From positions 919,286 through 983,285 of the forward strand of contig PJRA01000160.1 of the NCBI GenBank assembly GCA_016987375.1: a stretch of 64,000 nucleotides of DNA, in the 5' to 3' direction. The notes beneath the pieces were generated by a model. That model was not told where the DNA came from. It saw only the letters and a program-made list of their open reading frames with translations, and made no database searches. Position 1 is the first letter of the stretch; each line of letters starts with the position of its first letter. The DNA comes from Brachionus koreanus (taxonomy: Eukaryota > Rotifera > Eurotatoria > Ploima > Brachionidae). Positions 47,601 to 59,800 of this stretch are shown piece after piece. Made by a program: the position numbers and the translations under genes.

Positions 47601-50029
47601 ATTCTTCGGTTTAATGTTTTATTAAAAAACTAAGAGGCGTTGCTCTTTATCTTTGCTTCTTAAACACATAGAAAACTATAAACTCAAAAACTAAATAAAA
47701 AATTTTTTCCATTTAATTTTTAATTAAAATTTTTTTATCAAAATTAAAACCTTGGATTTGAGCTATTGGTATTTTCTTCCTATTTTAACGTCATGAATAA
47801 TTTTTGTCTTATTTAAAAATTTCTAAAGCTCTTTCTCGTTTATTTTTATCTTAAAATCTTTTTTTTTCATTTAAGCTATTATGACAAGTTTTAAAACTTG
47901 ATTGAATCCTTAAATCTCTCTTTTTTTTTTGATGAGGCAGTAAAATTTAAAAGTCTAGAACAGAGCCAAAAAGTATTTTGAATTTATCAAAATCTTAAGG
48001 TCATACAAAAAAATATATGGCTGCAAATAATATTTGTGAGTAAATTTTATTTTTTACTTTTGAGTATTCGACCATTCATCAACTTTAAGTCAGCGCAAGT
48101 TGAATATTAAATATTCTTTTAGCGGCTTCCACCGAGAATCAAGATGAATGAAGAAACCTTTTTAATATTTTCTCTTGATAACAAAAAAAGGTGCAACTCG
48201 AGCTTTATCTTATTTTTGAAAATCAAATAATAAAAAAAATTATTTATTTAAAAAGTCTATTCATCAGAAAAACTATCAATAAAGTAAATTAACTTTTAAT
48301 TATCAATAAAAATTAAACAAAATATGTATTTTGATGATTGTAGAAAATTTTTTAAAGTATTTTTTAGAAGAAATAAAATTTTTGTCAATTTAATGAAAAA
48401 TAAAGAAAAAAGTGTGCTAAATATTAATTAAGTAAATTATTTCAGTCTATTACTTTGTTCATAAATACCACTGACTTTTATCTAAATGCTATAGACTAAT
48501 TTTTTTTTGCTAAAAGAAAAAAAAATGCTTTAGAAACTTAATTTAATTAGAAGTGATTGGAACCTTTGTTTCAAGCCAAAAACAGTCTAGAAGTTAATTA
48601 TAAGACCTCCATGAAAAATTAATTTCTAGTACTAGACACTCTATTAAAGCAAAAAAAATACTACTTTTAATTAAATATTTATTTTTCACAAAAATTTAGA
48701 TAAAAAATAAATTTTTGAACAATATGTAATTTAAGAACTAAATAAACTTAAAAATAATTAAATAATTGACATAGAGTATTTGTTTTAATTTAAAAAGAAA
48801 TTTGTTTTGTTTGAGGGTTACTACTTGTAAAATTTTATTGATTTGATGATAGAATAGAAAATAAAAGATTTGAAGTAATTTGTCATTTAACAATTAGGTT
48901 TTTAGCCTAATTTAGAAAGAAATTTAAAAAAAAATTACTCTTATTATTCTTAATTTTTTAATTTAATAAAAACCTGATTCAATGCCTCTCTATTTTATTG
49001 AAAATCTGATAAAAATTTGAAATCAAAGTAAAATTTAGAATATTTAAAGACTGATTTAAAAATTATATAATACCATTTGCTAATCTATATTATAGACTGA
49101 ATAAAACAAGTTCATTTCACACAGATAAACAAAATAAAGCATATTCTTTTATTTTAGTTGAGATTAATAGATCTATTAGAGCCAGAAACGTTATTCTTTT
49201 AAAAATATGTGTCTATTCTCAATTAAACAACAAAACCAAATAATATAAAACCTTAAACTGAACGATATAAAAGAAATTACTTTTGATAAAAAAACAAGCA
49301 AATAAAATGAAGTCAAAAGTTAAGCGAAAAGTTTGAAAATATTTATTTCGCAATTAAATATTGCGTTGAAGCGCAAAAAAAAAGCAAGATATTAGATTAA
49401 TTTGATTATGTTTTATTTAATAAAAAATAACTTCAATTTAATTTTAGGGTTTATTTAAGCTCAACCTAATTACTGATGATCGACCAGAAGTTAATTTAAT
49501 AACTCATAAACGAGTAAAATTGATGATTTATTTAAAATATTTTAAGTTAAGAAAGAACTAGTTATGTTTGATTATAAGTTTAGGTGTTATGATAATTACA
49601 AATAGAAATAATAAGAAGGAATTAAAAATTGTACGTATTTTTCATTTAGGCATATAGAATTATCTGATTACAAAGAAAAACTGATAGCTTCCGAACAAAC
49701 AAAATGAATTTATTTTTAATCTGCCTTATTAACTCATAAAGATAATTTTGAATCCTTTCAACTCCATTATCCATACTGTATTTTAGTTGAAGCCTCAGTA
49801 AATGTTTAATTTTTAATATATTTCAGAAAAATCAAATTTTAGCACTAAGTGGGTTGAAATTTAGAACATTTATTATCGTAAAATTCATGATAAAAATTTG
49901 ACTTGTAAAAAACAATCGAGTTGATTTGATTTGATAGTTTGATTAATTGATATTTATTTTTACTTTTTTGTTCACCTAATTTTATCGACTGTATCTTTAG
50001 AAAATATTTTATTATAGTAAACATTCAAT
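44685..50029. other. Gene-poor AT-rich interval
   Basis: Over 5 kb with no open frame worth calling, no RNA gene that I recognise, and no clear mobile-element termini. It lies downstream of the neuropeptide candidate. Confidence 0.6.
44815..44820 (+). terminator. Candidate polyadenylation signal of the neuropeptide gene
   Basis: AATAAA stands 131 bases past the stop codon and is followed by a GT-rich stretch (GTACATTTGTGGTATT), the usual arrangement for cleavage and polyadenylation. Confidence 0.5.
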
Positions 50030-51290
50030 AGTTCACTCAATCATGGCCACAGACCTCCATTCTGGAAAGAATCTATAATTACAATATTTCTTAAAAAAAA
50101 ATAAACCTCTAGATAATCTAGACTCTTACAGACTCATCTCCAAAAGATTCAAGATTGGACAATAAACTCAAAAACTCTAACACAGTCAGTTTGAATTCAG
50201 AAAATCCAAAAACACCCAAAACCGGCATTGTGAAATTTCATTTCAATTTTATTGAATTAAGTGGAATTTTGCAGAAATTGCACAGATTTTCCAGATTTGC
50301 GTAAGAGATCAAATAACAGTTGTTTCACTTTGTTTCATCTGCATAACAAATTTTTGACTTTTAGAACTAAATTATATTATTTTTTACTTTTTGTATTGGA
50401 AGTTTTGTATGAAATTTCACAATGCCCCCCAAAACCACATATTGAAATTAAAACAATGAATAACAGACGTATTCAACCGCAATCAACTATTTTATTCGAT
50501 CATGAAATAGCTTTTGACAAAACATTACAAAATAGTATAATTGAAAAATTAAAAGAAAACAATCTACAAATATTACTTAAAATTTCTCCGATGGATCAAA
50601 AACTTTCTCAAAAATTGCTCTTTTAGATTTAGCTATTATTAACAAGCTTCAAAAAACATGTTTATTCCCTACAAATTTCATTCAATTTTTCAATTTAATT
50701 TCATTTTTCTGTCCTTTAAAGATAATAGTTTTCCTCATGATTTTAAAATAGCCCTTTTCGCAGATGATCTCTGCTTGAAGTGAATATAATCATTGAATAA
50801 TGTGAAAAAAAGGAGAATTTAAAATTAACGATAAGAAAACTTGTCACCAGAGATGTACTTTGAATTATAATCCTTGGTAATAAACTAGATCTTAAGATCA
50901 ATTACAAAGAACAGTTAAAATTATCAATTCTAAAAAAATCTCCAAAGTTAACCTAATTAGTAAAATTTGAGTTTTAAGTGAGGATTCTCTCTTAATATCA
51001 ACAGAATTCAATATGGATCATTATTCAACTTTTATTTTCTACTCAAAAGATAAAAACTGAATTACTAAAATTTCAAGAATCATCAAATATTTTCCACTAA
51101 AGAAAAGTATCAAGACAATCCACAAAGAATTAAGAATCTATTAGATGGCAAGCTTTTTTTTTTAAATTTATCACCACCAAGCAAAAACATGAATTATTAA
51201 CCTATAAGATCGACGACTTCTTGCTTCGAAGCTTCTACAGACACAATTTAAAGTACAAAATCCCTTTTTATTCAATCTTAAACACATCGA
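50030..51290 (+). pseudogene. LINE reverse transcriptase relic, longest in the window
   Basis: In shifting frames the order is RPPFWKESIITIFLKKK, KPLDNLDSYRLIS, QFEFRKSKNTQN, then TILFDHEIAFDKTLQNSIIE (the lfDleKAFDkt..ii.KL segment, inside the open frame 50261-50626), then IALFADDLCLK near 50755 (YADD box). Further 3' text resembles RT thumb and tail sequence. These are the canonical RT blocks of a non-LTR element with frameshifts and stops. The 121-codon frame 50261-50626 is therefore part of this relic and not a gene. Confidence 0.75.
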
Positions 51291-52007
51291 ACTCTTAGCA
51301 GAAATTTAATTTAACTTTGTAAATGCTAAATAAATATTTATTTTCTACTCTAATTGTACATATATATTTAATTTAGATTTCATATTTAATCATATTGAAA
51401 TCATGAAAGCTGAAAAGTAGGAGAAGTCACTAGGAGCTTAATTCACTTTTTCTGAATTAAAAAAAAATAATTTTAATAATCTTAAATATCTATTAATTTT
51501 AGTATGATAATTTTATTAAATTTATCTGATTTTACTTAATTATTTTTGAAATTTATGAAATTAAAAACAATGAAAACAGATACCGTTGAAGATAAAACAT
51601 TTGGGTTTTCAGTACTTAAACTTCATACTTAATTCATGATGATCAAAAATTTTTTAAAAAGAGACTTATATTCAACAATAACTAAAAAATCCCAAGAAAA
51701 AAATAGCACCAAGCATATTTTAGATTTTTAAATTTTCTTTTGTTCTTAAATCAAATAATTGTTTGTTAACTCTATAAAATAATAATCGAGTTAAATTTTT
51801 GATTCAATATTAGGATAAAAAAATGAATTTCATTTTCTTAAAAAAATAGCAATTAATAAATATATACATTTTTTTAAAATAAGAATTAAAGTTAAACTTC
51901 TTATATTTTTGTGATAAATACTGGATTTGTAAAAAAAAATCTGCAACTTACAAAATTGTTCAAAAAAAAAATAAAATAAAATTTTTTAAAATTCTCTTCA
52001 TTCTAAA
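51291..52007. other. Intergenic region upstream of the HAUS3-like gene
   Basis: AT-rich sequence presumed to contain the promoter of the next gene. I can identify no site. Confidence 0.5.
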
Positions 52008-55000
52008 ATGAATAGCATGGAAAACAAGTCGGAAAAATTATGCAATTTATTAAGAAAATGTAATTATCCGTTCAAACTTAATCCGAATAGCATAAATTAT
52101 TTGTTCGAGTTTCCGGATTTTAAACCTTTTTTTGAAAAATTTTTTGACCAGATAAACGAATCATGCTATCACAGTAGAGAAAAATTAGATGCTTTTTCGT
52201 CCAAAGCCGTCAAAGGTCAAGTAATTTATGACATCAATATGTTAAAAGAGATGCATAGATTATTGAATCTAGAGAGAAATAACCGGCAACAGCTGAATAG
52301 AGTCTTGTCGTCAGATGAGTTTGATATTGAAAATTGCACTGATCAGGCTGTTTTGAAAAAGAAAATTGCTTTACTGGAAAGAGAAATTCATTTAAAACGC
52401 CACAGGAATCAATTTAACGCATTCTGTCACAAAAAGTTTACTGAGAATTTAAAAGAACTCAGACTAAAAGAAGAAGCAGAGTGTAGAATAAATGCAAAAC
52501 TTGATGAAAAAGAAAATTTCATTAAAAATTCACTCAAAACATCTAGTCAGTCTTTTAATAAGTCTCTAATAGAATTGAAAGCCAAACTGGGCGACGAGGA
52601 CCGACTTAATGAACTAGGTCCAAATCAGGACAGTAACAAAATTGAGAATTATTTAGTTACTGAAAATTTATTTTTGACTCAAATCAAAAAGTTAATGAAT
52701 TTAATTTTTCCTTGTCTTTATTTACTATTCGAAATTAAAAAAAAAACAAAAAAAATTCACATAATTTATTCAAATAAAATATAAATTTTTTTTAAAAAAT
52801 TTTGATTCAATTAGTCAGAAGTCTAATGGAACAAAAAGCAAATTATTAATTAATTCCTATTAAAAATAATTTGATGCACTATTTTGAAATTAAGTGAAAA
52901 CAACTTAGACAACAAAGTTGAAAATTAGTTGTGTAAATGCAAAGTGAGTTATAATGCTTAATAGCATTATCTGTTAAAATCTGCTAAAACTTGTATTAAA
53001 AACAAATTTTTTAAATTTATCTATTATTTAAAGTTTGTAAATTTGAAATATGTATCGATTGGACAAACTGATATATGTATTAATATTTTACCATAAATTT
53101 TGGTATTTTCCTTATGCTTTTTTCACTTATATTCTAAAAATTTTTAAAATTATTAAATTAGTAAAATTCTTCTAAGCACACTGCACTTTAAAATCAAGAA
53201 TCTTAATTTTTTCAAAATGCATGCGTAATAATTCATTGTGCAGCATTGAGCATTTTAAGATAAGGTATAATTAAATAATTGAATGGCATTAATGCAATTA
53301 ATTTTATTCATCTTAAAATTAAAAGTAAAAAAAGCTTTATTATAGAAAAAAATAAAAGAAATATGCAAAATAAGAGTTCTATTGAAAAATTAGTTCAAAA
53401 AAAATTTAAAGAAATTTAAAGTTCATTTATTTAAATTTATCTAAAAATAATCCTTAAAAAAACCCATCGTTTGATCCATTTGATATCATTTGTGCTTGAT
53501 TGATTTTTATACATTGAAATAATCGAATAAAATTAATGCAAAAGATTTTTATGATTTAAAAAATTTTTTTTTTAACAATAAAATTTATTTAATATTTTGC
53601 TAAGCTCTGCTTCCAATAAAGTTTATCTATATTTTATTTATAAATTTTTTTTTTAATATTTTATTGACTAAAAATTTGGACAAAACATTCACACAATTCT
53701 TGAATCCTACTCTAATCATCTATTTAAATACAAAATTAAAATCAGAGTTTTAAAATTCATACGGTACTAGCTTTGATTTGGAATAAGGTTTCAACTCAAT
53801 TTTTTTTCGGCAAAAAAGTCACCAATTTAGGGCTGCTAAAATTTTTTATATACCTCTCGAATCTGGACTGGTTATTCAAAAAATTGTTGATACTAGGAAA
53901 AAAGTGTGAATGTCTGAATGTAATAAAAAGTTAATTTTTTATTAAATTTTTTAAAAATGGTACTTTTTGATTATTCAGTATTTTTGTATTTATATTTTTA
54001 TTGGTTTTATTCTTTAATTATGCATGAATGTTTTCAAACTTGCTTCAAAAATATTAAAAAAATTTTTCTTACTTTAAATAGAAAAATTTAGATATGTGAA
54101 TTTGGAAATTCATTGTACAGACTTGAACAATTTAGAGTCAAAACTAAACTTGGAGACAAATGAATCGGCTGAGCCGAGCGAAAACGAAATTCTTGAGCAA
54201 AAACAATTTCAATTAATAATGAAAAAAAAATTTCCCAAAGTAATGGATAAATGGATTCAGACGAAAATAGCTGATTGTTCAGCTCATGTTGTTTTTGATG
54301 AGATAAGTCGAATTGACAACGAATTCGACCAATTTTTTGTCTACACCGAAGATGAGTTGAGACAAAATGAAAATCTAGTCCGCGAGCTTGAAACAAAATG
54401 CATGCAAAACGAAAAAGAAAGAGATGCTGTCAGGGAAAAATTGCAAGATTTGATCAGGCTAATGCCAAATTTAATCAATCAATTGGCCTATCTTAAAATG
54501 GTTCATTTAGCTTGCATAGACTTGGAAAACAAAGAAATTGATCTTAATCTATTTTTCAGTAAACAGGAAAAAATATCCAAGCTACTTAATTCGCAAAAAA
54601 CTCGCATTGAATTTATTGAAAATTTGACATCATCAAAATTGAATCAGTTGGAAAACTTGAAGCATTTGTTTTGCGAACTGTTGGAGTCCAACAGCAGCTT
54701 AGGCAATAAGACGACCGCACAGAACTCTATTCTTTCGACTTCAATCATTGGTGGTGCATACAACAGCATGATGCATGCAAACAAAAATTTTAGCATCAAT
54801 CAATATTCTAAAGCAAATTTATTATCCTCGACATTTAACACTAGTATCACAAATCGTTTCATATCATCGCCCAGTAAACATTTGAGCTGTAAAATGAACT
54901 ATGGTGGCGACATGCAGATTGATCCTAATTCGAGCTTTTTGCATCTATTGAACCAATTTTTGATTACAGTATTGACTAAATTTGATCAAGAAAAAATTAT

Positions 55001-55472
55001 AGATGACGAAGAATTTGAATTTAAAAATCCCATCTCCATTAACTTTGAAGACAATGTGGAAAATTTTATTTTGTTTAGAAATTTTGTAAATTGTGCATAT
55101 AATAATAAGGTTTTAAATTTACAAAAGAGATATAGGAATTTTTACAACGTAATTTTAAAATCAATCGAATATTTGTATGAAAAAGAAGAGTCTACTAATG
55201 ATTCTAGATTTAAAAGTGCATTTAGTTATAATCTAAGCAAGATAAATGTCAAAAAGAGTAGATGCCTAGAGGATAAAATGATTAGGCTAAATGATAAAAG
55301 CAGGGATTTGCAGAATTTGTTTGTGTCCCAAGTATATCAAAGTTACAGTCAACTAAAGCAACAATTGTCAACAAACAAGCTCAGTAATATTAGACGGAAT
55401 TTTTTTGTACACTTTTTTACCAATCCAAAGCAAATAGAAGTTATAATGGAACAATTGAATGCAGTTTATTAA
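52008..55472 (+). CDS. HAUS3: HAUS augmin-like complex subunit 3 (probable)
   Basis: Two exons, 52008-52690 and 54092-55472, join in phase across a 1.4 kb intron to 687 residues; human HAUS3 is 603. Augmin recruits gamma-tubulin complexes to existing microtubules in the spindle. The N-terminal part fits the HAUS3 layout: LCNLLRKCNYPFKLNPNSIN, INYLFEFPDFKPFFEKFFDQ and REKLDAFSSKAVKGQVIYD, corresponding to the family's WLF...fl.wf...n.Ls..El.af...gk.i. Long coiled-coil heptads follow (LKKKIALLEREIHLKRHRNQ, NENLVRELETKCMQNEKERD). A low-complexity Ser/Asn insertion of about 70 residues near the middle of exon 2 explains the extra length. The start is the first ATG, and the stop is followed by AATAAA at 55507-55512. 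The assignment rests on N-terminal pattern and architecture; another coiled-coil protein is possible. Confidence 0.65.
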
Positions 55473-56837
55473 ATTTTTTATTAACTTTTTATATTTTTTT
55501 AAATCAAATAAAATAAGTATTTTTTTCATAGATTTTTACAATCAAAAATTCAAACACAACTTGTTTACTTAAACACAAAAAAAAAACAAATAAAGCTACT
55601 TTGGATTTTTTTTTTAATTTTGAAAATTAAATTTATTTAAAACACGTTATTATTAAAGTTATTGTTTTTTTTTTGTTTCTGTTACCTAATGAATTTAGCT
55701 TTATGCTAAAATAAAATTATCCGTTTTATATTTTATTGATTTATACATAGAAAATGGATATTTGAACAAATCAAAATTAATTTAAATTCATTTTAAACAT
55801 CGAACAAGTTAAATGAAATTTTTTTTGTTCTACTTGTCAAAAGTTATTTAACCGATTCATCAATTTTTTTTATTTTGATGCTAGAAAACATTTTTTTTTG
55901 AATTTTCAAAGCTATTTACTTTACATCTTTTTGAAAGACAAGCTAAAAAACATGGGATCAATTATCGTTGTCAAGTTATTTTTCTTATAACTTAAATCAA
56001 ATATTATTGTTTTTTTCTATAAAATTTAGTTCTTTTTCAGCATTAGATCATAAATAGAATTTAATTTTGTGTTTTTTTTTTAAATTATGCTTAAGTGTTT
56101 AATGAGAATATTTCTCTAAAAATCTTTCAAAAGAAAATATTTACTGAAAAAAATATCAGGGAAAAAACTTTTTTATTTTTAGTCACATTGATATTTTTAT
56201 GGAAGATTAATTAAAGTTTGTCATTTGGCTTTTTTTTAACACGAAATTCTTTCTCAAAAATCTACTACCTTACTAGGATTCAATCTGACAGCTAAAAACT
56301 TTTGTATTTTAATTCTTTTAGACCGAAAAAATAATCATGTTTTAATTCGAATTTTTAATTGTTTTTCTATTGAATTTATAGAGAGCGGGTAACTAAGCAA
56401 CAATATTTTTTTCAAATATTTTTCATAGCCTCACATATCTATAGAATAAAAAAAAATATAAAAATTTGTAGCTCACATTATTCAAAAATTAAGAAGACTC
56501 ACTAAAAAATTTTAAACTGGCAAAACTTTTCTTTCATTTTGGACAAAATCAAACTGTTTGAGAAAAATTGGTTCCGTTTTATTGAGAGCCAATTTTAATC
56601 ACTAAACAACAAAATATATAAAAACAAATGATGCAACTAAGCTTCAGGAATCGACAGATTTTAAAGGCATGCAAATTTGTTTTTAAACTAAAAGCTCCTA
56701 TTCCGCTTTATTAACTTACCTGAGCTTCTTTCATTTTAGTTTAGAAAAAAAAAAATTTTTTCGTGTAATTTAGAAAGATTATGCAACTAATAAAAAAGTT
56801 ATTTTAAACTTTGGTCTTAGTTTTAAATTAATCGAAA
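55473..56837. other. Intergenic region between HAUS3-like gene and TTLL5
   Basis: AT-rich DNA with the 3' end signals of the upstream gene and presumably the TTLL5 promoter. No other feature is seen. Confidence 0.5.
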
Positions 56838-59800
56838 ATGTACAATTCAAATGCGAACGAAACAAGTGCAAATTTTTTGTCTCGGTCAAAATCTTATGAC
56901 ACAAAATTGAATCTAGCTACAGAAAGTTCAATCTACACAGGCATGTTTTCAATGTTTGATCCAGACAGCCTAAAAAAAGTGGAAGAGCCGGCCAAAATAA
57001 CTATTACTTCGTTTGCACCGAACCCAAAAGAAAGTCGTTCTAGATTGAGCTGCTATGGCGAGAACAGATCCAATTCACAAGCTATGAATTCACAAACAAG
57101 TATAAGCAATTATGATGGGAAAATAAATTCGACCAAAATAGAAAATCAGGACTTTAACAGCCGAAATTTAAGTGTTATTTGGCCGAATGGCAAAAACAGT
57201 CTACCTTTAATTTTATTTCGGGCCAAAGTGCTGAGAAAAAATTTTTGGGAATGCAAAAAAGTCGGAGGTCTGTTTAGAAAATATTTTAATAATTTTGAAC
57301 CAAAATAATTTAGATTTTTTTTTTCAGAAACTTATAGATTAACTTTTAAATTTTTGCATGGAGAACGCAAATTAGTTAAATCGTTGCTAGAAGGACATGG
57401 ATTTCGAGAAGTAAACTTATTTAAAAAAAAAGACTTTTAAATTCAAATTTTTACTCTAGGTTCATCCAAACAGTTCCGAATTTAATTTAATTTGGAGTGG
57501 AAACAATTTAAAAAGTTATTTATTCAGAGGTCTGCAGGAAAATCAAAAAGTCAACCATTTTCCTCGGTCTTGTGAACTGACAAGAAAAGACCGATTGTAC
57601 AAAAATATTCAACGAATGCAACGAGAAAAGGTTTTTATTTTTAAGATTTTTTTTTATTTTAAATTGAGGAAATTTTTTAAAAGGGACACAAAGCCTTCAA
57701 CATTGTTCCGACAACATTCATTTTGCCTTTTGAAATAGACGATTTTTATAGTATGATTAGAAATTAAAATTATTAAAGCCTAAGGCTAAAATACCAGAGC
57801 TTTGACTTAAAGAATTTTTTTTATCAATGACTAAAAATAAGACCAATTATTTAATTAGATTTTATTAAATTTAAAACTTAAAAAATTTTATCAAACTTTG
57901 TAAATTTTAGCCTTGTTTATAACTCTCAGCTTAATTATTTCTTTAAGCAACATTTTACAAAGAGAAAGGAATTTGGATTGTGAAGCCAGCTTGTTTATCT
58001 CGAGGCCGTGGAATTTACCTCATCAGTCATGTAAACAATTTTGTCAAGAAGCTTGAAGAACAAAATTTCTTTAAGCTTGGCTTGTTAGTTTAAAATGAGT
58101 CTTAATTATTTTTTTTTCTATTCAGCCTGATCAAATACCTCTAGACGATAATTTAGTTGTGAGTAAATATCTGTCAAATCCGCTTTTAATTGAAGGTTTT
58201 AAATTTGACTTGAGACTTTACGTGGCCGTCACTTCATTTGATCCTCTTGTTTTCTATTTGTACGAAGAGGGCCTCACACGTTTTGCTACAGTAAAGTATG
58301 ACAAAAATGTACGCAATATTCGCAACACATGCATGCACTTGACCAACTACAGCTTGAACAAAAAAAATGATAAATATGTGAAATGTAATGATCCCGATTT
58401 AGAAAATTACGGAAATAAATGGTCAATGAGCGCCTTGTTGAGATACCTAAACTCTCTAGGAAAAGATACATTCGCCCTTATGGTAAATATTGAGGAAGCT
58501 TTAATAAAAACTTTACTAGCTGTTGAAAGTCCTATGGCCAGTGCAGCTAGAATGTTTATGCCGCACAGAGGGAATTGCTTTGGTAATTTTTATTTATTTT
58601 GAAAATGTACTCAATTGTTTTAATTATTTCATAAAAATTAGAATTGTATGGTTTTGATATATTAATTGATGACCAATTTAAGCCTTGGGTACTTGAAGTA
58701 AACTTGTCGCCTTCTCTAGACTGTGATGCCTTATTGGATATAAGAATCAAATCAAATATGCTTGCAGATTTGCTAACACTCTCAGGGGTATTTTGCCAAA
58801 ATCCATTCACATTTTCTAGTCGCTATAAGCAAAAAGATTCAAAAACAAAGACTGATAACAGAATAAAAGTTCGTCCTCATTCAGCTAACATGAATTCACA
58901 AGGCGCCAAATCGGCGACTGCGACCAAATCCAATACTAACACTGATTCTTTGTATAATGGGCTAAGTCAAACTGAACAAAGCATACTCAAGGTAATAATT
59001 GAAGAGAACCTGCGAGCCAATGGCTGGATTAGAATATTTCCTACTTCAGATACTTGGGAGTTTTATTCGCAATATTTGGAGACAAGAACTACTTCGTACA
59101 ACATAATGATTCACAAGAGACTATTTCCAAGAAGGTACACTTGATTTTTTCAAAATTTTTTTTTTAATCAAATTTTTGGAATATGATAAATTAGTGTTTT
59201 CAAAAAATTTTATCTAAGAAATTTTTTGCTTTCAAGTGTAAAATGGTTCTTGTTAAAAAAAATCACTCAATTAATTTTTGTATTTTTATCAAAAATTAAT
59301 TTTTTTTTTAAAAAAAATTTCTAATCTCAAGTACATTAAGATTTAAAATACATGATACCTTTAAATATTGACTGTTCTATATTTTTTCAATGGAAAATTT
59401 AAAACTTCACTTCTAAGCTTTTTCATACCAATTTAAAATTTTTTTTCTCTTTTTTTGCTATAATTTAATTTGATATTTTTCTAAGAATTTAAAAAAGCTT
59501 TTTTCAAAAAAAGAAAAATATTTATTCAACTAAGTATTGAGTGAAATGTAAATATAAGCTATATTATTAATTTCTGCAGCTCTTTTAAAAATTAAAGATA
59601 AACAAAATTTATTTTTGTAAGGCTTTACCGAAAAGTCAACTTGAAATATTAAATTAATAAAATAAGGACGAAATCAACCTATTTTTTTCAATTTCATACT
59701 CTTATATTTAAGATAAATATAAAACTTTGATATTTTATCCTTAAAAATTTACTCGATAAATGCTGTTATATGTATTTATTTAATAATGTTGCTTTAAATA

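Noticed and set aside
50261..50626. Plus-strand 121-codon frame as an independent gene
   Set aside because: Its end (FDHEIAFDKT) is a reverse-transcriptase block lying in order between other RT motifs of the LINE relic.
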